Of a stretch of DNA of 64,000 nt, positions 21,015-29,030 are shown piece after piece (the stretch's first letter is position 1; every line of letters starts with the position of its first letter). The DNA lies in NCBI RefSeq assembly GCF_900188445.1, contig NZ_FZOR01000006.1, positions 1 through 64,000 on the forward strand. Reading direction: 5' to 3'. The notes under the pieces were generated by a model. The model saw nothing but the letters and a program-made list of their open reading frames with translations. It was not told the DNA's origin and did not search any database. This DNA is from Actinomadura meyerae. Its GTDB lineage: Bacteria > Actinomycetota > Actinomycetes > Streptosporangiales > Streptosporangiaceae. The position numbers and the translations under genes were made by a program.

Positions 21015-22454
21015 CTAGATCGCGACCGGATCGGTCTCGGGTGGGCGCCGGCGGGCGAGGACGAGGCCGGTCATCGTCGTGACCGCCATCGCGGCGACGC
21101 CGACCAGCGCCGCGGTGGTGTAGGCGCCGTCGTCCGGGAAGAGGCGGCCGGTGCCGGTGCCGGCCGCCAAGGCCAGACCGCCGATGGCGCTGCCCAGGGA
21201 GTACCCGACGCTGCGGACGACGTAGTTGAAGCCCATGGCGCTCGACGTCTCGCTCTTCGGCGTGACGGCCAGGATGACGCCGGGCATGGCGGCCGAGAAG
21301 CCGCCGACGCCGAAGCCCAGCACGCCCATGGCCACGAGCAGTTCGGCCAGGTTGGACCGGGCCGCCGCGAACAGGACGAACCCGCCGCCGACGATGGCGG
21401 CGCTGCCGGCCAGGAGCAGCGGGCCGTCGACCCGTGCGCGAATCCGAGGGGTGAGCTTGCCCGCGACGAACCCCAGCACGGAGAACGGGATGAGGACCAG
21501 CCCCGCCACGAAGGTGCTCAGCCCGAACCCGTAGCCGGCGTCGTGCGGCGTCTGCGCGTAGCGGGTGATGAGCGTGAGCAGGAGGTACATGCCGATCCCG
21601 CCGACGAACATGGCGATGTTCGCCCCGGCGACCGCCGGGTGCCGTACCGCCCGGACGTCGATCAGGGGCGTCTCGGTTCGCAGCTCGGAAAGGGTCCAGA
21701 CGCACAGCAGGAGTACGGCGGAGACGGCAAGGGTCACCGCCAGGGCGAGGTGCCGGCTCCACAGGCTCCGCTCGCCGGCCAGCAGCAGGACGAGGAGCAG
21801 CCCGCCCGCCAGGACGAGCGCACCGGCCGTGTTCACGCGGGCGGAGCGGCCTCCGGGAGCCGCGGGCATGGAGCGCCACGCGGTCACGAGGGCGGCAGCG
21901 GTGACGAGCAGGCCGAGGCCGTAGGCGGCCCGCGGCCCGCCGGCCTCGGCGAGCAGCGCGGCCAGCGGGTAGCCGACGCCGGCGCCGATGATGGAGACCA
22001 CCGAGATCAGGGCGATCGCGGACGCGCCGCGCTCCTCGGGAAGGTGGTCGCGGGCCACGCCCATCATCAGCGCCGTGAGACCGAGCCCGGCGCCTTGGGC
22101 CGCTCTGCCCGCGAGCAGCCAGCCGAACGGCAGCGGCAGCACGGTGAGCGCGCTCCCGGCCACGACGACCGCCAGCGTGGCGAGGATCGCGGCCCGCCGG
22201 TGCGGACCGGCTCCGAGCCGGCCGAGGACGGGTGTGGCGACGGCGCCGCTGAGCAGGGGCATGGTCAGCGTCCACTGCGCGCTGTCGAGGGAGACGTGGA
22301 ACGCGGTCGCCACGCTGGTGATGAGCGGCGCCCCGAGGCTGGCGACCGCCGCCACGACCAGGGCGATGAACATCAGGGCGGGGACCAGCAGGCGCGCCTC
22401 GGCACGCGTCGAGGCGGTGCTCGCGGGCCGGTCATGCGCCCCGGCCGCGGTCAC
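21015..22454 (-). CDS. MFS drug-efflux transporter (EmrB/QacA, DHA2 type)
   Basis: A 479-residue membrane protein with about 14 hydrophobic segments, the DHA2 number. The motif region GAVATPVLGRLGAGPHRRAAIL after TM2 and the TM5 segment SIIGAGVGYPLAALLAEAGGPR correspond to antiporter motifs A and C. It probably exports a hydrophobic compound by proton antiport. Its start overlaps the MarR stop by 4 nt (GTGA), so the two are coupled. Position next to the PKS operon suggests product export or self-resistance (inference). It could equally be an independent drug pump. Confidence 0.88.
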   Translation of the reverse strand: MTAAGAHDRPASTASTRAEARLLVPALMFIALVVAAVASLGAPLITSVATAFHVSLDSAQWTLTMPLLSGAVATPVLGRLGAGPHRRAAILATLAVVVAGSALTVLPLPFGWLLAGRAAQGAGLGLTALMMGVARDHLPEERGASAIALISVVSIIGAGVGYPLAALLAEAGGPRAAYGLGLLVTAAALVTAWRSMPAAPGGRSARVNTAGALVLAGGLLLVLLLAGERSLWSRHLALAVTLAVSAVLLLCVWTLSELRTETPLIDVRAVRHPAVAGANIAMFVGGIGMYLLLTLITRYAQTPHDAGYGFGLSTFVAGLVLIPFSVLGFVAGKLTPRIRARVDGPLLLAGSAAIVGGGFVLFAAARSNLAELLVAMGVLGFGVGGFSAAMPGVILAVTPKSETSSAMGFNYVVRSVGYSLGSAIGGLALAAGTGTGRLFPDDGAYTTAALVGVAAMAVTTMTGLVLARRRPPETDPVAI

Positions 22455-22909
22455 CGGCCCGACTCGTCTCGGGCGGGGGCTTCGAGCTCCGCGAGATGCC
22501 GCAGCGCCGGAAGGGCCGCCGCCAAGGCCCCGACCTCGTCAGCGGTGAGTTCGTCGATCAACCGCGCGTACGCGTCGACGCCCGCCCGGCGCCGCGTCCG
22601 GACGTACGACGCGCCGGCCTCGGTCAGGCACACCAGCGTGACCCGCCGGTCGGACGGATCGCCCTTCCGCTCGATCAGCCCGGACTCCTCCATCACCCGG
22701 ACCAGGGCGGTCATCGCGGGCTGGGTGACGCCCTCGGCCGCCGCCAGGTCGGTGATCCGCCGCGGGCCGGTCCTGGCCAGGGTCGCCAGGGTGGCGGCGG
22801 ACGTCAGGCTCATGTCCCGGGGAAGGCGCCTCACGGCCCTGGTCGCCAGGTCGTAGAGGGCCGACCCGATGTCATCGGAAGCGCCGTGCGCGGCGTCTCG
22901 GCGGCTCAT
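22451..22909 (-). CDS. MarR-family transcriptional regulator
   Basis: A 152-residue winged-helix protein. RRITDLAAAEGVTQPAMTALVRVMEESGLIERKGDPSDRRVTLVCLTEAG is the canonical MarR HTH and wing (DxRxxxLxLTxxG). It heads the MarR-MFS-DUF1330 unit. The ATG is 8 nt after a TATGCT box (22923-22918), inside an AT-rich patch (22921-22950) that stands out from the surrounding DNA and probably carries the operator. It most likely represses itself and the exporter until a ligand binds. Confidence 0.88.
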   Translation of the reverse strand: MSRRDAAHGASDDIGSALYDLATRAVRRLPRDMSLTSAATLATLARTGPRRITDLAAAEGVTQPAMTALVRVMEESGLIERKGDPSDRRVTLVCLTEAGASYVRTRRRAGVDAYARLIDELTADEVGALAAALPALRHLAELEAPARDESGR

Positions 22910-23001
22910 GACCAGGAAGCATAGCAGATTTATATTAATTCTTTATGTATCTCCCCGGGACGGCGACACGGGGGGGTGGTGTCGCAGGCGGCGAGGGGTA
23001 A

Positions 23002-23040
23002 TGACACACTTACATGAGTTTGTCTCATGGAGGTGTGTCA
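23002..23040. promoter_or_regulatory. 39-bp palindrome ending at the DUF2236 start codon
   Basis: TGACACAC (23002-23009) pairs with GTGTGTCA (23033-23040), and CATGAG (23013-23018) with CTCATG (23024-23029), with a 3-nt mismatch and a 5-nt loop. It ends at the base before ATG 23041 and contains the gene's GGAGG. It may be a repressor operator or, as RNA, a hairpin hiding the ribosome site. Confidence 0.65.
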
Positions 23041-23949
23041 ATGCCCGCGACCGTCCAGCCCCCCGAGAGCGTCACCTGGCGCGTCCATCTCGACCGGTCC
23101 ATGTGGGTCGGCGGGGTGCGGAGCCTCATGCTCCAGGCGCTCCACCCCATGGCGATGTGGGGCGTCTGGCAGAACTCCACCTTCCGTGAGGACCCGTTCG
23201 GGCGGCTCCAGCGGACGTCCGACTTCGTCGGGCTCGGCACGTTCGGCAGCCCCGAGGAGGTCGAGGAGGCCGCCTACCGGGTGCGCGAGATCCACCGGAG
23301 CCTGCGCATCCTCAACCACGACACCGGCAGGAAGGAGCGGCTCGACCAGCCCGAGCTGCTGCTGTGGGTGCACTGCGCCGAGGTCTACTCCTACCTGGAG
23401 GTGGCGCGGCGCGCCGGGCTCCCGCTGACCGCCGCGATGGCCGACCGGTACCTGGACGAGCAGCGCGCGTCGGCGGCGCTCGTCGGGCTGCACGCCGAGG
23501 ACGTCCCCGGCAGCGTCGCCGAGATGGAGGCGTTCTTCGCCGAGATGCGGCCGCGGCTGCGGGTCACCGAGGAGGCGGCGGAGACCGTCCGGTTCCTGAT
23601 GTGGCCGACGATGCCGGAGAACCTGAAGTTCCTCGCGCCGGGCAAGCCGGGCTACTTCCCGTTCGGCGCGCTCTGCTACTACTCGCTGCCGGACTGGGCC
23701 CGCGAGATGTACGGGGCGCTGCCCGAGGTGCCGCAGCCGGCGGTGACGGCGGCGCTCAGGTCGTTCCGGCTCGCGATGAACTCCGTGCCGGAGAAGGTGC
23801 ACGACTACGCGTTCGCGAAGAACACCCGCGACATGCTCGAACGGTCCCGGCAGCGGCTCGCGGCCGAGGGCTACGACGTGAGCAAGGGCCTGTTCGGGCT
23901 CCGCGACCCGCGCCGCTGGCCGAGCCGGCGGCAGCTCGCGCCGGCCTAG
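23041..23949 (+). CDS. DUF2236 family protein (MpaB/Lcp-like oxygenase)
   Basis: A 302-residue, all-helical protein of the PF09995 family, which includes latex-clearing protein and fungal MpaB, heme-containing oxygenases or oxidases. Landmarks are RSLMLQALHPMAMWGV, DPFGRLQRTSDFVGLGTFG, LLLWVHCAEVYSYLEVARRAG and YFPFGALCYYSLPDWARE. The His of LHPMA and the one in WVHCAE are candidate heme ligands. No signal peptide is seen. ATG 23041 was chosen because GGAGG is 7 nt upstream; an in-frame ATG 27 nt earlier lies inside the palindrome. The substrate is unknown. Confidence 0.82.
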   Translation: MPATVQPPESVTWRVHLDRSMWVGGVRSLMLQALHPMAMWGVWQNSTFREDPFGRLQRTSDFVGLGTFGSPEEVEEAAYRVREIHRSLRILNHDTGRKERLDQPELLLWVHCAEVYSYLEVARRAGLPLTAAMADRYLDEQRASAALVGLHAEDVPGSVAEMEAFFAEMRPRLRVTEEAAETVRFLMWPTMPENLKFLAPGKPGYFPFGALCYYSLPDWAREMYGALPEVPQPAVTAALRSFRLAMNSVPEKVHDYAFAKNTRDMLERSRQRLAAEGYDVSKGLFGLRDPRRWPSRRQLAPA

Positions 23950-24812
23950 GCGACGTCGACCGGGAGCGCCGCCCACGGCTCCTTGCGCGGGGCGGCCTCC
24001 CGGCCCTCGGGGCAGTGCCGGGCGAAGTCGCACCACGAGCACAGGTTGCCCGGACGCGGCGGGAACAGCTCGTCGTGGGGCGCGTGCTCGCCCGGCCGCG
24101 GCTTCGGGACGCGGCTCCGGTACGCCTCGTCGGCCGCGGCGGCCTCGGCGGCGATCTGCTCGGCCCGGCGCATGTGCCGGGCGAGCGACTCGTCGGTGTG
24201 CTCCCACACCGCGACCTCGCCGGACGGCAGGTGGTGCAGCTCGACGCGGCGGCACGGGCGGCGCAGGACGCGGGACGCCGCCACCGCGTAGATCGCCAGG
24301 GCGAGGGAGCCGCGGGCGTCGTCGGCGGTGAGCACGTGCCGGCCCGTCTTGTAGTCGACGACGACCAGCTCGGAGCCGCGCGCGTCGAGCCGGTCGATGC
24401 GGCCCGAGACGGCGATCCGGTCGGTACGGGTCGCGACCGTGCGCTCCACCCCGACCGGCTCGTCGGCCGGGTCGATGCCGGCGACGTACCGCTCGGTCAT
24501 CTCGCGGGCCCGCTCGCGCCACTGCGCCGACTGCTCCTCGTCGCGGAAGCCGTCGGTCAGCCACCCCCTGACGAGCAGCGTCCCGGCGGCCTCGGGCGTG
24601 CGCTCACCGAGGGGCAGCCGCCACCATCCGGCCAGCGCGTTGTGCACGCTCGCGCCGACGCTGTTGTGCGCCCACGGCGGGCCCTTCGGCGGCATCGGAC
24701 GGTCCAGGTAGGTCATCCGGTACCGGCGGGGGCAGTCCAGCCAGGTGTTCAACCGCGACGGCGTGCACGTGTACAGCCGCTGGGGCATCCCGTCGAAGCC
24801 CAGCTGCTCCAT
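23946..24812 (-). CDS. PD-(D/E)XK nuclease (RecB/Cas4-like) with Fe-S cysteines
   Basis: A 288-residue RecB-family nuclease (PDDEXK_1). The catalytic core is SGRIDRLDARGSELVVVDYKTGR (D...D-x-K); an upstream VGASVHNAL carries the family His. Four cysteines, one in LDCPRRYRM near the N-terminus and three in LCSWCDFARHCPEG near the C-terminus, form the 4Fe-4S staple known from AddB and Cas4. It is solitary, with no helicase or CRISPR genes near. A DNA-repair exonuclease role is likely. It is convergent with the DUF2236 gene and overlaps its stop by 4 nt. Confidence 0.87.
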   Translation of the reverse strand: MEQLGFDGMPQRLYTCTPSRLNTWLDCPRRYRMTYLDRPMPPKGPPWAHNSVGASVHNALAGWWRLPLGERTPEAAGTLLVRGWLTDGFRDEEQSAQWRERAREMTERYVAGIDPADEPVGVERTVATRTDRIAVSGRIDRLDARGSELVVVDYKTGRHVLTADDARGSLALAIYAVAASRVLRRPCRRVELHHLPSGEVAVWEHTDESLARHMRRAEQIAAEAAAADEAYRSRVPKPRPGEHAPHDELFPPRPGNLCSWCDFARHCPEGREAAPRKEPWAALPVDVA

Positions 24813-24822
24813 GCCCGGCCGC

Positions 24823-25530
24823 TCAGTCGTCGGACTCGTTGGCGAGCGAGCCCCAGGTCTCCCAGCGGGCGTCCTCGTCGCCGACGGTGGTCTCCTCGCC
24901 CTGCGCGGGGAGCACCTTCAGCTCCTTCGGCAGCGGGGTCAGCAGCGCGCCGATCGAGTTGAGCTGCTTGCGCAGGTCCTCGTAGACGCCGCCGACCGAG
25001 CCGGGCCGGCCGCGGTGCAGGGTGTCGCCGGAGAACAGCACGCCGAGCTGCTCGCTGATCACGCACACGCTGCCGGGGGTGTGGCCCGGGGTGTGCACGA
25101 CCTCCAGCTGGGCGTCGCCGATCTCGAAGACGCCGCCGTCCTCCAGCCAGATGTCGGGCTCGAGGGCGCGCAGCGCCTTGGCGTCGTCCTCGTCGTCCTC
25201 CTCCTTGGCGAGGCGGCCGAAGTAGTCGCGCCACAGCAGCCGGTCGGCGCGGTGCATGGCGATCGGGGCCCAGTCGTCCTCGTCCTCCTCCCCGGCGGCG
25301 GCGACCTCGAGCACCACGCTGAGGCGGTGCTCGTTGCCGTCGGTCAGGATGACGGCCATGACCTCGCGGTCGCCGACCTCCTTGAGGATGGCCTCGGCGT
25401 CGTTCGCCGGGTCGATCACGATGACCTCTTCGTCGTCGCCGACGATGTAGGTGTTGTTATCGACGTCGTACTCGGTGTCGTCCAGGGTGAGCTTCCCCGA
25501 CGTCACCACCTGTTCGATGCGCGCGTCCAC
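24823..25530 (-). CDS. Metallo-beta-lactamase-fold protein with degenerate metal site
   Basis: A 235-residue MBL-fold protein. VHTPGHTPGSVCV and FSGDTLHRGRPG are typical of glyoxalase-II-like hydrolases. However, the usual THxHxDH is replaced by LTDGNEHRL, and the final HG is QG (PAQGEETTVG), so several zinc ligands are missing. An acidic insertion GEEDEDDW and a KEEDDEDD stretch add negative charge. GTG 25530 lies 7 nt after TAGGGT (25543-25538), giving a leaderless start; the frame is open further upstream but would overlap the PHP gene. It is possibly a regulatory or structural relative rather than an active hydrolase. Confidence 0.8.
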   Translation of the reverse strand: MDARIEQVVTSGKLTLDDTEYDVDNNTYIVGDDEEVIVIDPANDAEAILKEVGDREVMAVILTDGNEHRLSVVLEVAAAGEEDEDDWAPIAMHRADRLLWRDYFGRLAKEEDDEDDAKALRALEPDIWLEDGGVFEIGDAQLEVVHTPGHTPGSVCVISEQLGVLFSGDTLHRGRPGSVGGVYEDLRKQLNSIGALLTPLPKELKVLPAQGEETTVGDEDARWETWGSLANESDD

Positions 25531-25540
25531 GCCACGCACC

Positions 25541-26407
25541 CTACCGCGCTTCGCCGCCGCGTTCCGGCACGGCGGGATCACCGCCGGAAGCGGCGGCGGC
25601 GAGCCGCTCGAACGCCTCCGGGGCGGTCGTCTCCGCGCCGAGCCGGTCGCCGGTCAGCGCGCCGTGGTCGTCGCTGGAGCCGGTCGCGGCGAGGCCCAGC
25701 GCGGCGGCGAGGGCGCGCAGGGCGGCGCGGTCCTCCGGGGCGTGGTCGGGGTGGTCGGTCTCGACGCCGGCGAGCCCGGCGCCGGCGAGGCGCTCGATCA
25801 CCTCGTCCTCGAAGACGTAGCCGCGGCGGCGGGCGCGCGGGTGCGCCAGCACGCACACTCCCCCGGCGGCGCGGACGAGCCGGATCGCGCGCTCCGGGTC
25901 CAGGGCGTAGCGCTCGGCGTAGGCGCGGCCGCCCTGTGCGATCCACTCCTCGGTGAACGCCTCGTCGGCCGTCCTGACCGCGCCGGCCTGGACCATGGCC
26001 CGCGCGATGTGCGGGCGCCCGACCGCCTCGCCGTGCGCGAGCGCCCGGACCATCCCCCAGGTGACGTCCACGCCGAGCTCGCGGAGCCGGTCGACCATGG
26101 CCTGCGCCCTGGCCACCCGGTCGTCGCAGATCCGGGCCAGCTCGGCGGCGAGCGGCGGGTGCTCCGGGTCGAACAGGTAGCCGAGCAGGTGCATGCTGCG
26201 GCCGCCCTCCTGGCAGGACAGCTCGATGCCGGGGACGACCGTCAGGCCCTCCGGCGCGGCGGCCGCCGCCTCGTCCCACCCGGCGACGGTGTCGTGGTCG
26301 GTCAGCGCGACGACGTCCAGCTCCCGCTCCGCCGCCCGGCGGACGACCTCGGCGGGCGGCCGGGTGCCGTCGGACACGTCGCTGTGGCAGTGCAGGTCGA
26401 TGCGCAT
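25541..26407 (-). CDS. PHP-domain phosphoesterase (TrpH/RNase AM-like)
   Basis: A 288-residue polymerase-and-histidinol-phosphatase-domain protein. Metal-binding motifs appear in order: RIDLHCHSDVSDG, ALTDHDT, GIELSC, LAHPRARRRG and SSDDHG. This matches the TrpH/YciV group, 3',5'-nucleoside bisphosphate phosphatases that also trim RNA 5' ends. ATG 26407 begins exactly at the first motif; a TTG at 26434 would add nine residues. It follows the zinc-ribbon gene on the same strand, likely as one operon. Confidence 0.88.
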   Translation of the reverse strand: MRIDLHCHSDVSDGTRPPAEVVRRAAERELDVVALTDHDTVAGWDEAAAAAPEGLTVVPGIELSCQEGGRSMHLLGYLFDPEHPPLAAELARICDDRVARAQAMVDRLRELGVDVTWGMVRALAHGEAVGRPHIARAMVQAGAVRTADEAFTEEWIAQGGRAYAERYALDPERAIRLVRAAGGVCVLAHPRARRRGYVFEDEVIERLAGAGLAGVETDHPDHAPEDRAALRALAAALGLAATGSSDDHGALTGDRLGAETTAPEAFERLAAAASGGDPAVPERGGEAR

Positions 26408-26441
26408 CAGCGGCCCGCCCGCGTCTTTCGTCAAGCCCGCG

Positions 26442-27089
26442 TCATTCGTCGAGCCGGGGGCTGTAGGCGCCGTAGGGGAGGTCGATCTCCATCCCGGGCT
26501 CGCGCAGGTCGAGGAGGTTCTGGCTCTCCAGCATCAGGACGCCCGCGTCGGCGGGCCACAGCACCGCCCACAGCCAGTTCCCCATCGCCTCGCCGACGTA
26601 GACGGCCCGGTCGGGCCGGTCGCCGACCGCCCACATGGGCACCGACCGCCCGCACGTCGCGGCGGGGCCGCTGACGTCGAGCTTCACGTGCGGCGGGCCG
26701 CCGTTGAACCCCTCGCCGGGGTCGGAGCCCTCCAGCCCGGCGTAGTGGGCGCCGAGCCCGATGCCGGGCTCCTCGGCGATCAGCAGCATGTCGGCGGGGC
26801 CGCGCAGCAGGCCGGGCCCGGACACGGCGACGGCCGTCGCCCGCGCGCCGGAGCGGTCGTCGCCGACCGTGGCGAATCCGGTGACGAGCCAGGCGGGCGG
26901 GAGGGGCCAGGGCGTCCAGACCGGGACCCGCGCGTCGCTCAGCACGGCGGCGAGCCCCTCGGGGCCGGGGCGCTTGGACGGCTGCCGCGGCAGCACGGCA
27001 CCGTGCACACCGCAATTCCAGTCGCTCGACCAGAGGCCCGGCGCGCTCAGCGGACCCGAGCAGCGCGGGCACATGGGCTCCGCCCTCAT
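26442..27089 (-). CDS. Zinc-ribbon protein, DUF6758-like
   Basis: A 215-residue actinobacterial protein of unknown function. It opens with MCPRCSGPLSAPGLWSSDWNCGVHG, where three cysteines and a His form a likely zinc ribbon. Repeated Trp/Pro/Gly motifs follow (VWTPWPLPPAWLVTGFATVGDD, WLWAVLWPADAGVLMLE). It resembles the DUF6758 family that sits beside PHP-domain genes in actinomycetes (assignment from memory). ATG 27089 was preferred to the far upstream start because the ribbon immediately follows it. No catalytic motif is visible. Confidence 0.72.
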   Translation of the reverse strand: MRAEPMCPRCSGPLSAPGLWSSDWNCGVHGAVLPRQPSKRPGPEGLAAVLSDARVPVWTPWPLPPAWLVTGFATVGDDRSGARATAVAVSGPGLLRGPADMLLIAEEPGIGLGAHYAGLEGSDPGEGFNGGPPHVKLDVSGPAATCGRSVPMWAVGDRPDRAVYVGEAMGNWLWAVLWPADAGVLMLESQNLLDLREPGMEIDLPYGAYSPRLDE

Positions 27090-27172
27090 GGATACCCACA
27101 CTGCGCGGCCGTGTCCCGCCCCGTCAAGTCGGCGCAGGTCGCCGCCGGGAAAAGGGGGGACAAAATGGAGCC

Positions 27173-27562
27173 ATGAGAACACGGTGCGTGGGCGGGATCG
27201 TGCGCGACGGCGACGGGCGGCTGCTGCTGGTGCGGCGCGGGCGCCCGCCCGGGGCGGGCCTGTGGTCCATTCCGGGCGGCCGGGTCGAGCCCGGCGAGGA
27301 CGATCCGGCGGCCGTCGCGCGCGAACTGCGGGAGGAGACCGGCCTGGACGTCGCCGTGGGCGCCCTCGCCGGGACGGTCGAGCGCCCCGGGCCCGAGGGC
27401 GTCGTCTACGAGATCCACGACTACGCGGCCACCGTCACCGGCGGGACGCTCCGCGCGGGCGACGACGCCGACGACGTGGCCTGGGTGCGTCCGGACGACC
27501 TCGCCGATCTGCCGGTCACGCCGGGGCTGCTCGACGCGCTGGCCGAGTGGGGCGTCCTCTGA
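27173..27562 (+). CDS. NUDIX hydrolase
   Basis: A 129-residue, single-domain NUDIX enzyme. The box GRVEPGEDDPAAVARELREETGL matches Gx5Ex7REUxEExGU exactly, giving the magnesium-binding glutamates. The preceding VRRGRPPGAGLWSIPGG is typical of MutT/ADP-ribose-type enzymes. It would hydrolyse a nucleoside diphosphate linked to X; the substrate cannot be predicted. The ATG has GGAG only 3 nt upstream. It is divergent from the zinc-ribbon gene. Confidence 0.87.
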   Translation: MRTRCVGGIVRDGDGRLLLVRRGRPPGAGLWSIPGGRVEPGEDDPAAVARELREETGLDVAVGALAGTVERPGPEGVVYEIHDYAATVTGGTLRAGDDADDVAWVRPDDLADLPVTPGLLDALAEWGVL

Positions 27563-27608
27563 AGCAGGCTTGTGATGCGGGCGCTGAGGCGGGCTGTGAG
27601 GCGGGCCG

Positions 27609-28976
27609 CTACGGCACCGGCAGCGGCTCGGGCTCCGGCGTGGTCGGGACCTCGTCGCCCGCTGTGCGCCGCTGTATCCGCATGCGCCGCGCCAGCAGCA
27701 CCACCACCGCGGCGTAGAGCACCATGGGGATGACGTCCGCCAGGACCACCTGCCAGGGCACGGAGCCCTGCTCCATGTCGAGCTTGCCGACGGCCGCCGG
27801 GAGCAGGAACGCCATCAGGTTGTTGAACACGTGCAGGGCGATGCCGCACTCCAACCCGCCCGTCCGCACGGTCAGCCACGCCGCGATGGCGCCGAACAGG
27901 AAGATGTCGAGGATGCCCCAGCTCGTATAGCCGTGCCCGGCCGTGAACAGCGCCGATCCCAGCACGATGCCGGGCCAGGGGGTGCGGAAGACCGCGCTGA
28001 ACACCTGCCCGATACGGCTCCTGGCGTTCTCCAGCGTGCACGCCCCCACGGCCTGGAGCAGCCAGCCGCGGAACACGTACTCCTCCGCCGCCGCCTGGAA
28101 CGGCACCAGCAGGACGATCAGGATCGCCGGGAGCAGGAACTCGCCCCAGCCCACCCAGTGCTCGTCACCGCCGGACTGGTCGTCCATCATGATCGCCGCC
28201 ACGATCGACGTCCCGTAGGACACGACGCAGAACGCGATCGCCAGGCCGCAGCACACCAGCATCCATCGCCACCGCAGCCGCCCCGCGACCGACGACACGG
28301 TGCCTGGCCGCCGCCGCTGGACCAGCCACGCCGCCCCGAACACCACGGGCAGGAACAGGGCGAGCGCCGCCAGGTTGAACGCGACGTCGGCGGTGCTGTT
28401 GCCGAAGATCGAGTCGCCCTCGGCCGCGGCGGGGTCGGGGGCGTCCCCGGTGGCCGCCAGCTGGACGACCATCCCGGCGATCATCAGCCCGAGCATGCCC
28501 GCCATCCCGACCACGAGGATCGAGATGGCGCCCACCAGCGGGCGCCACCACCGGTGCGCCTCGTTCCGGGCCGCCTGGTGGTACGGCCTGTCCGGCGGCA
28601 GGGCCACCGTCCAGGACCGCTTGGTCGGCGGCATGCCGTACGCGGGCCCGTAGTACGCGCCGGGCCCGTAAGCGCCGTACGCGCCGTACTGAGGGGCCGG
28701 GTACTGGCCGGTTCCGTACGCCTGGCCCCAGCCGTCCGGCTGTGCCTGTCCCCAGCCGTCCGGCTGCACCTGTCCCCAGCCGTCGGGCTGTGCGGGCGCC
28801 CCGGGCCAGTAGGGCATGCCCGGCGCGTAGCCCTGGCCGTTTCCGGCCGCGTACGGCTGCTGCGCCCGCGGCGGGACGGGCGGCTCCGGTGAGGCGGGAG
28901 CGACGGGGTCGGGATCGGGGGCGGGAGGGGCGGGGTCCGGGGGCGCCCACCCGTTGGTCTCCCCAGGTTCTGACAA
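27609..28976 (-). CDS. CPBP-family intramembrane protease with repetitive N-terminus
   Basis: A 455-residue membrane protein. The C-terminal two thirds has about eight hydrophobic segments with the CPBP/Abi motifs AAAEEYVFRGW (EExxxR), FTAGHGYTSW and GIALHVFNN (HxxxN), the glutamate and histidine residues of Rce1-like glutamate proteases. The N-terminal ~140 residues are cytoplasmic and Pro/Gly/Tyr-rich, with three tandem QPDGWGQ units and an AYGPGAYYGP stretch. Such tails occur on actinobacterial membrane proteins and may mediate interactions. Its substrate is unknown. Confidence 0.85.
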   Translation of the reverse strand: MSEPGETNGWAPPDPAPPAPDPDPVAPASPEPPVPPRAQQPYAAGNGQGYAPGMPYWPGAPAQPDGWGQVQPDGWGQAQPDGWGQAYGTGQYPAPQYGAYGAYGPGAYYGPAYGMPPTKRSWTVALPPDRPYHQAARNEAHRWWRPLVGAISILVVGMAGMLGLMIAGMVVQLAATGDAPDPAAAEGDSIFGNSTADVAFNLAALALFLPVVFGAAWLVQRRRPGTVSSVAGRLRWRWMLVCCGLAIAFCVVSYGTSIVAAIMMDDQSGGDEHWVGWGEFLLPAILIVLLVPFQAAAEEYVFRGWLLQAVGACTLENARSRIGQVFSAVFRTPWPGIVLGSALFTAGHGYTSWGILDIFLFGAIAAWLTVRTGGLECGIALHVFNNLMAFLLPAAVGKLDMEQGSVPWQVVLADVIPMVLYAAVVVLLARRMRIQRRTAGDEVPTTPEPEPLPVP

Positions 28977-29030
28977 CGCTCGACCCCTCCCCGTTGACCT
29001 TCGCGTACGTGGGACGAATCGTACGGGGCC

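Noticed and set aside
23014-23040. Upstream ATG of the DUF2236 gene
   Set aside because: It lacks a ribosome site and lies inside the palindrome; ATG 23041 follows GGAGG.
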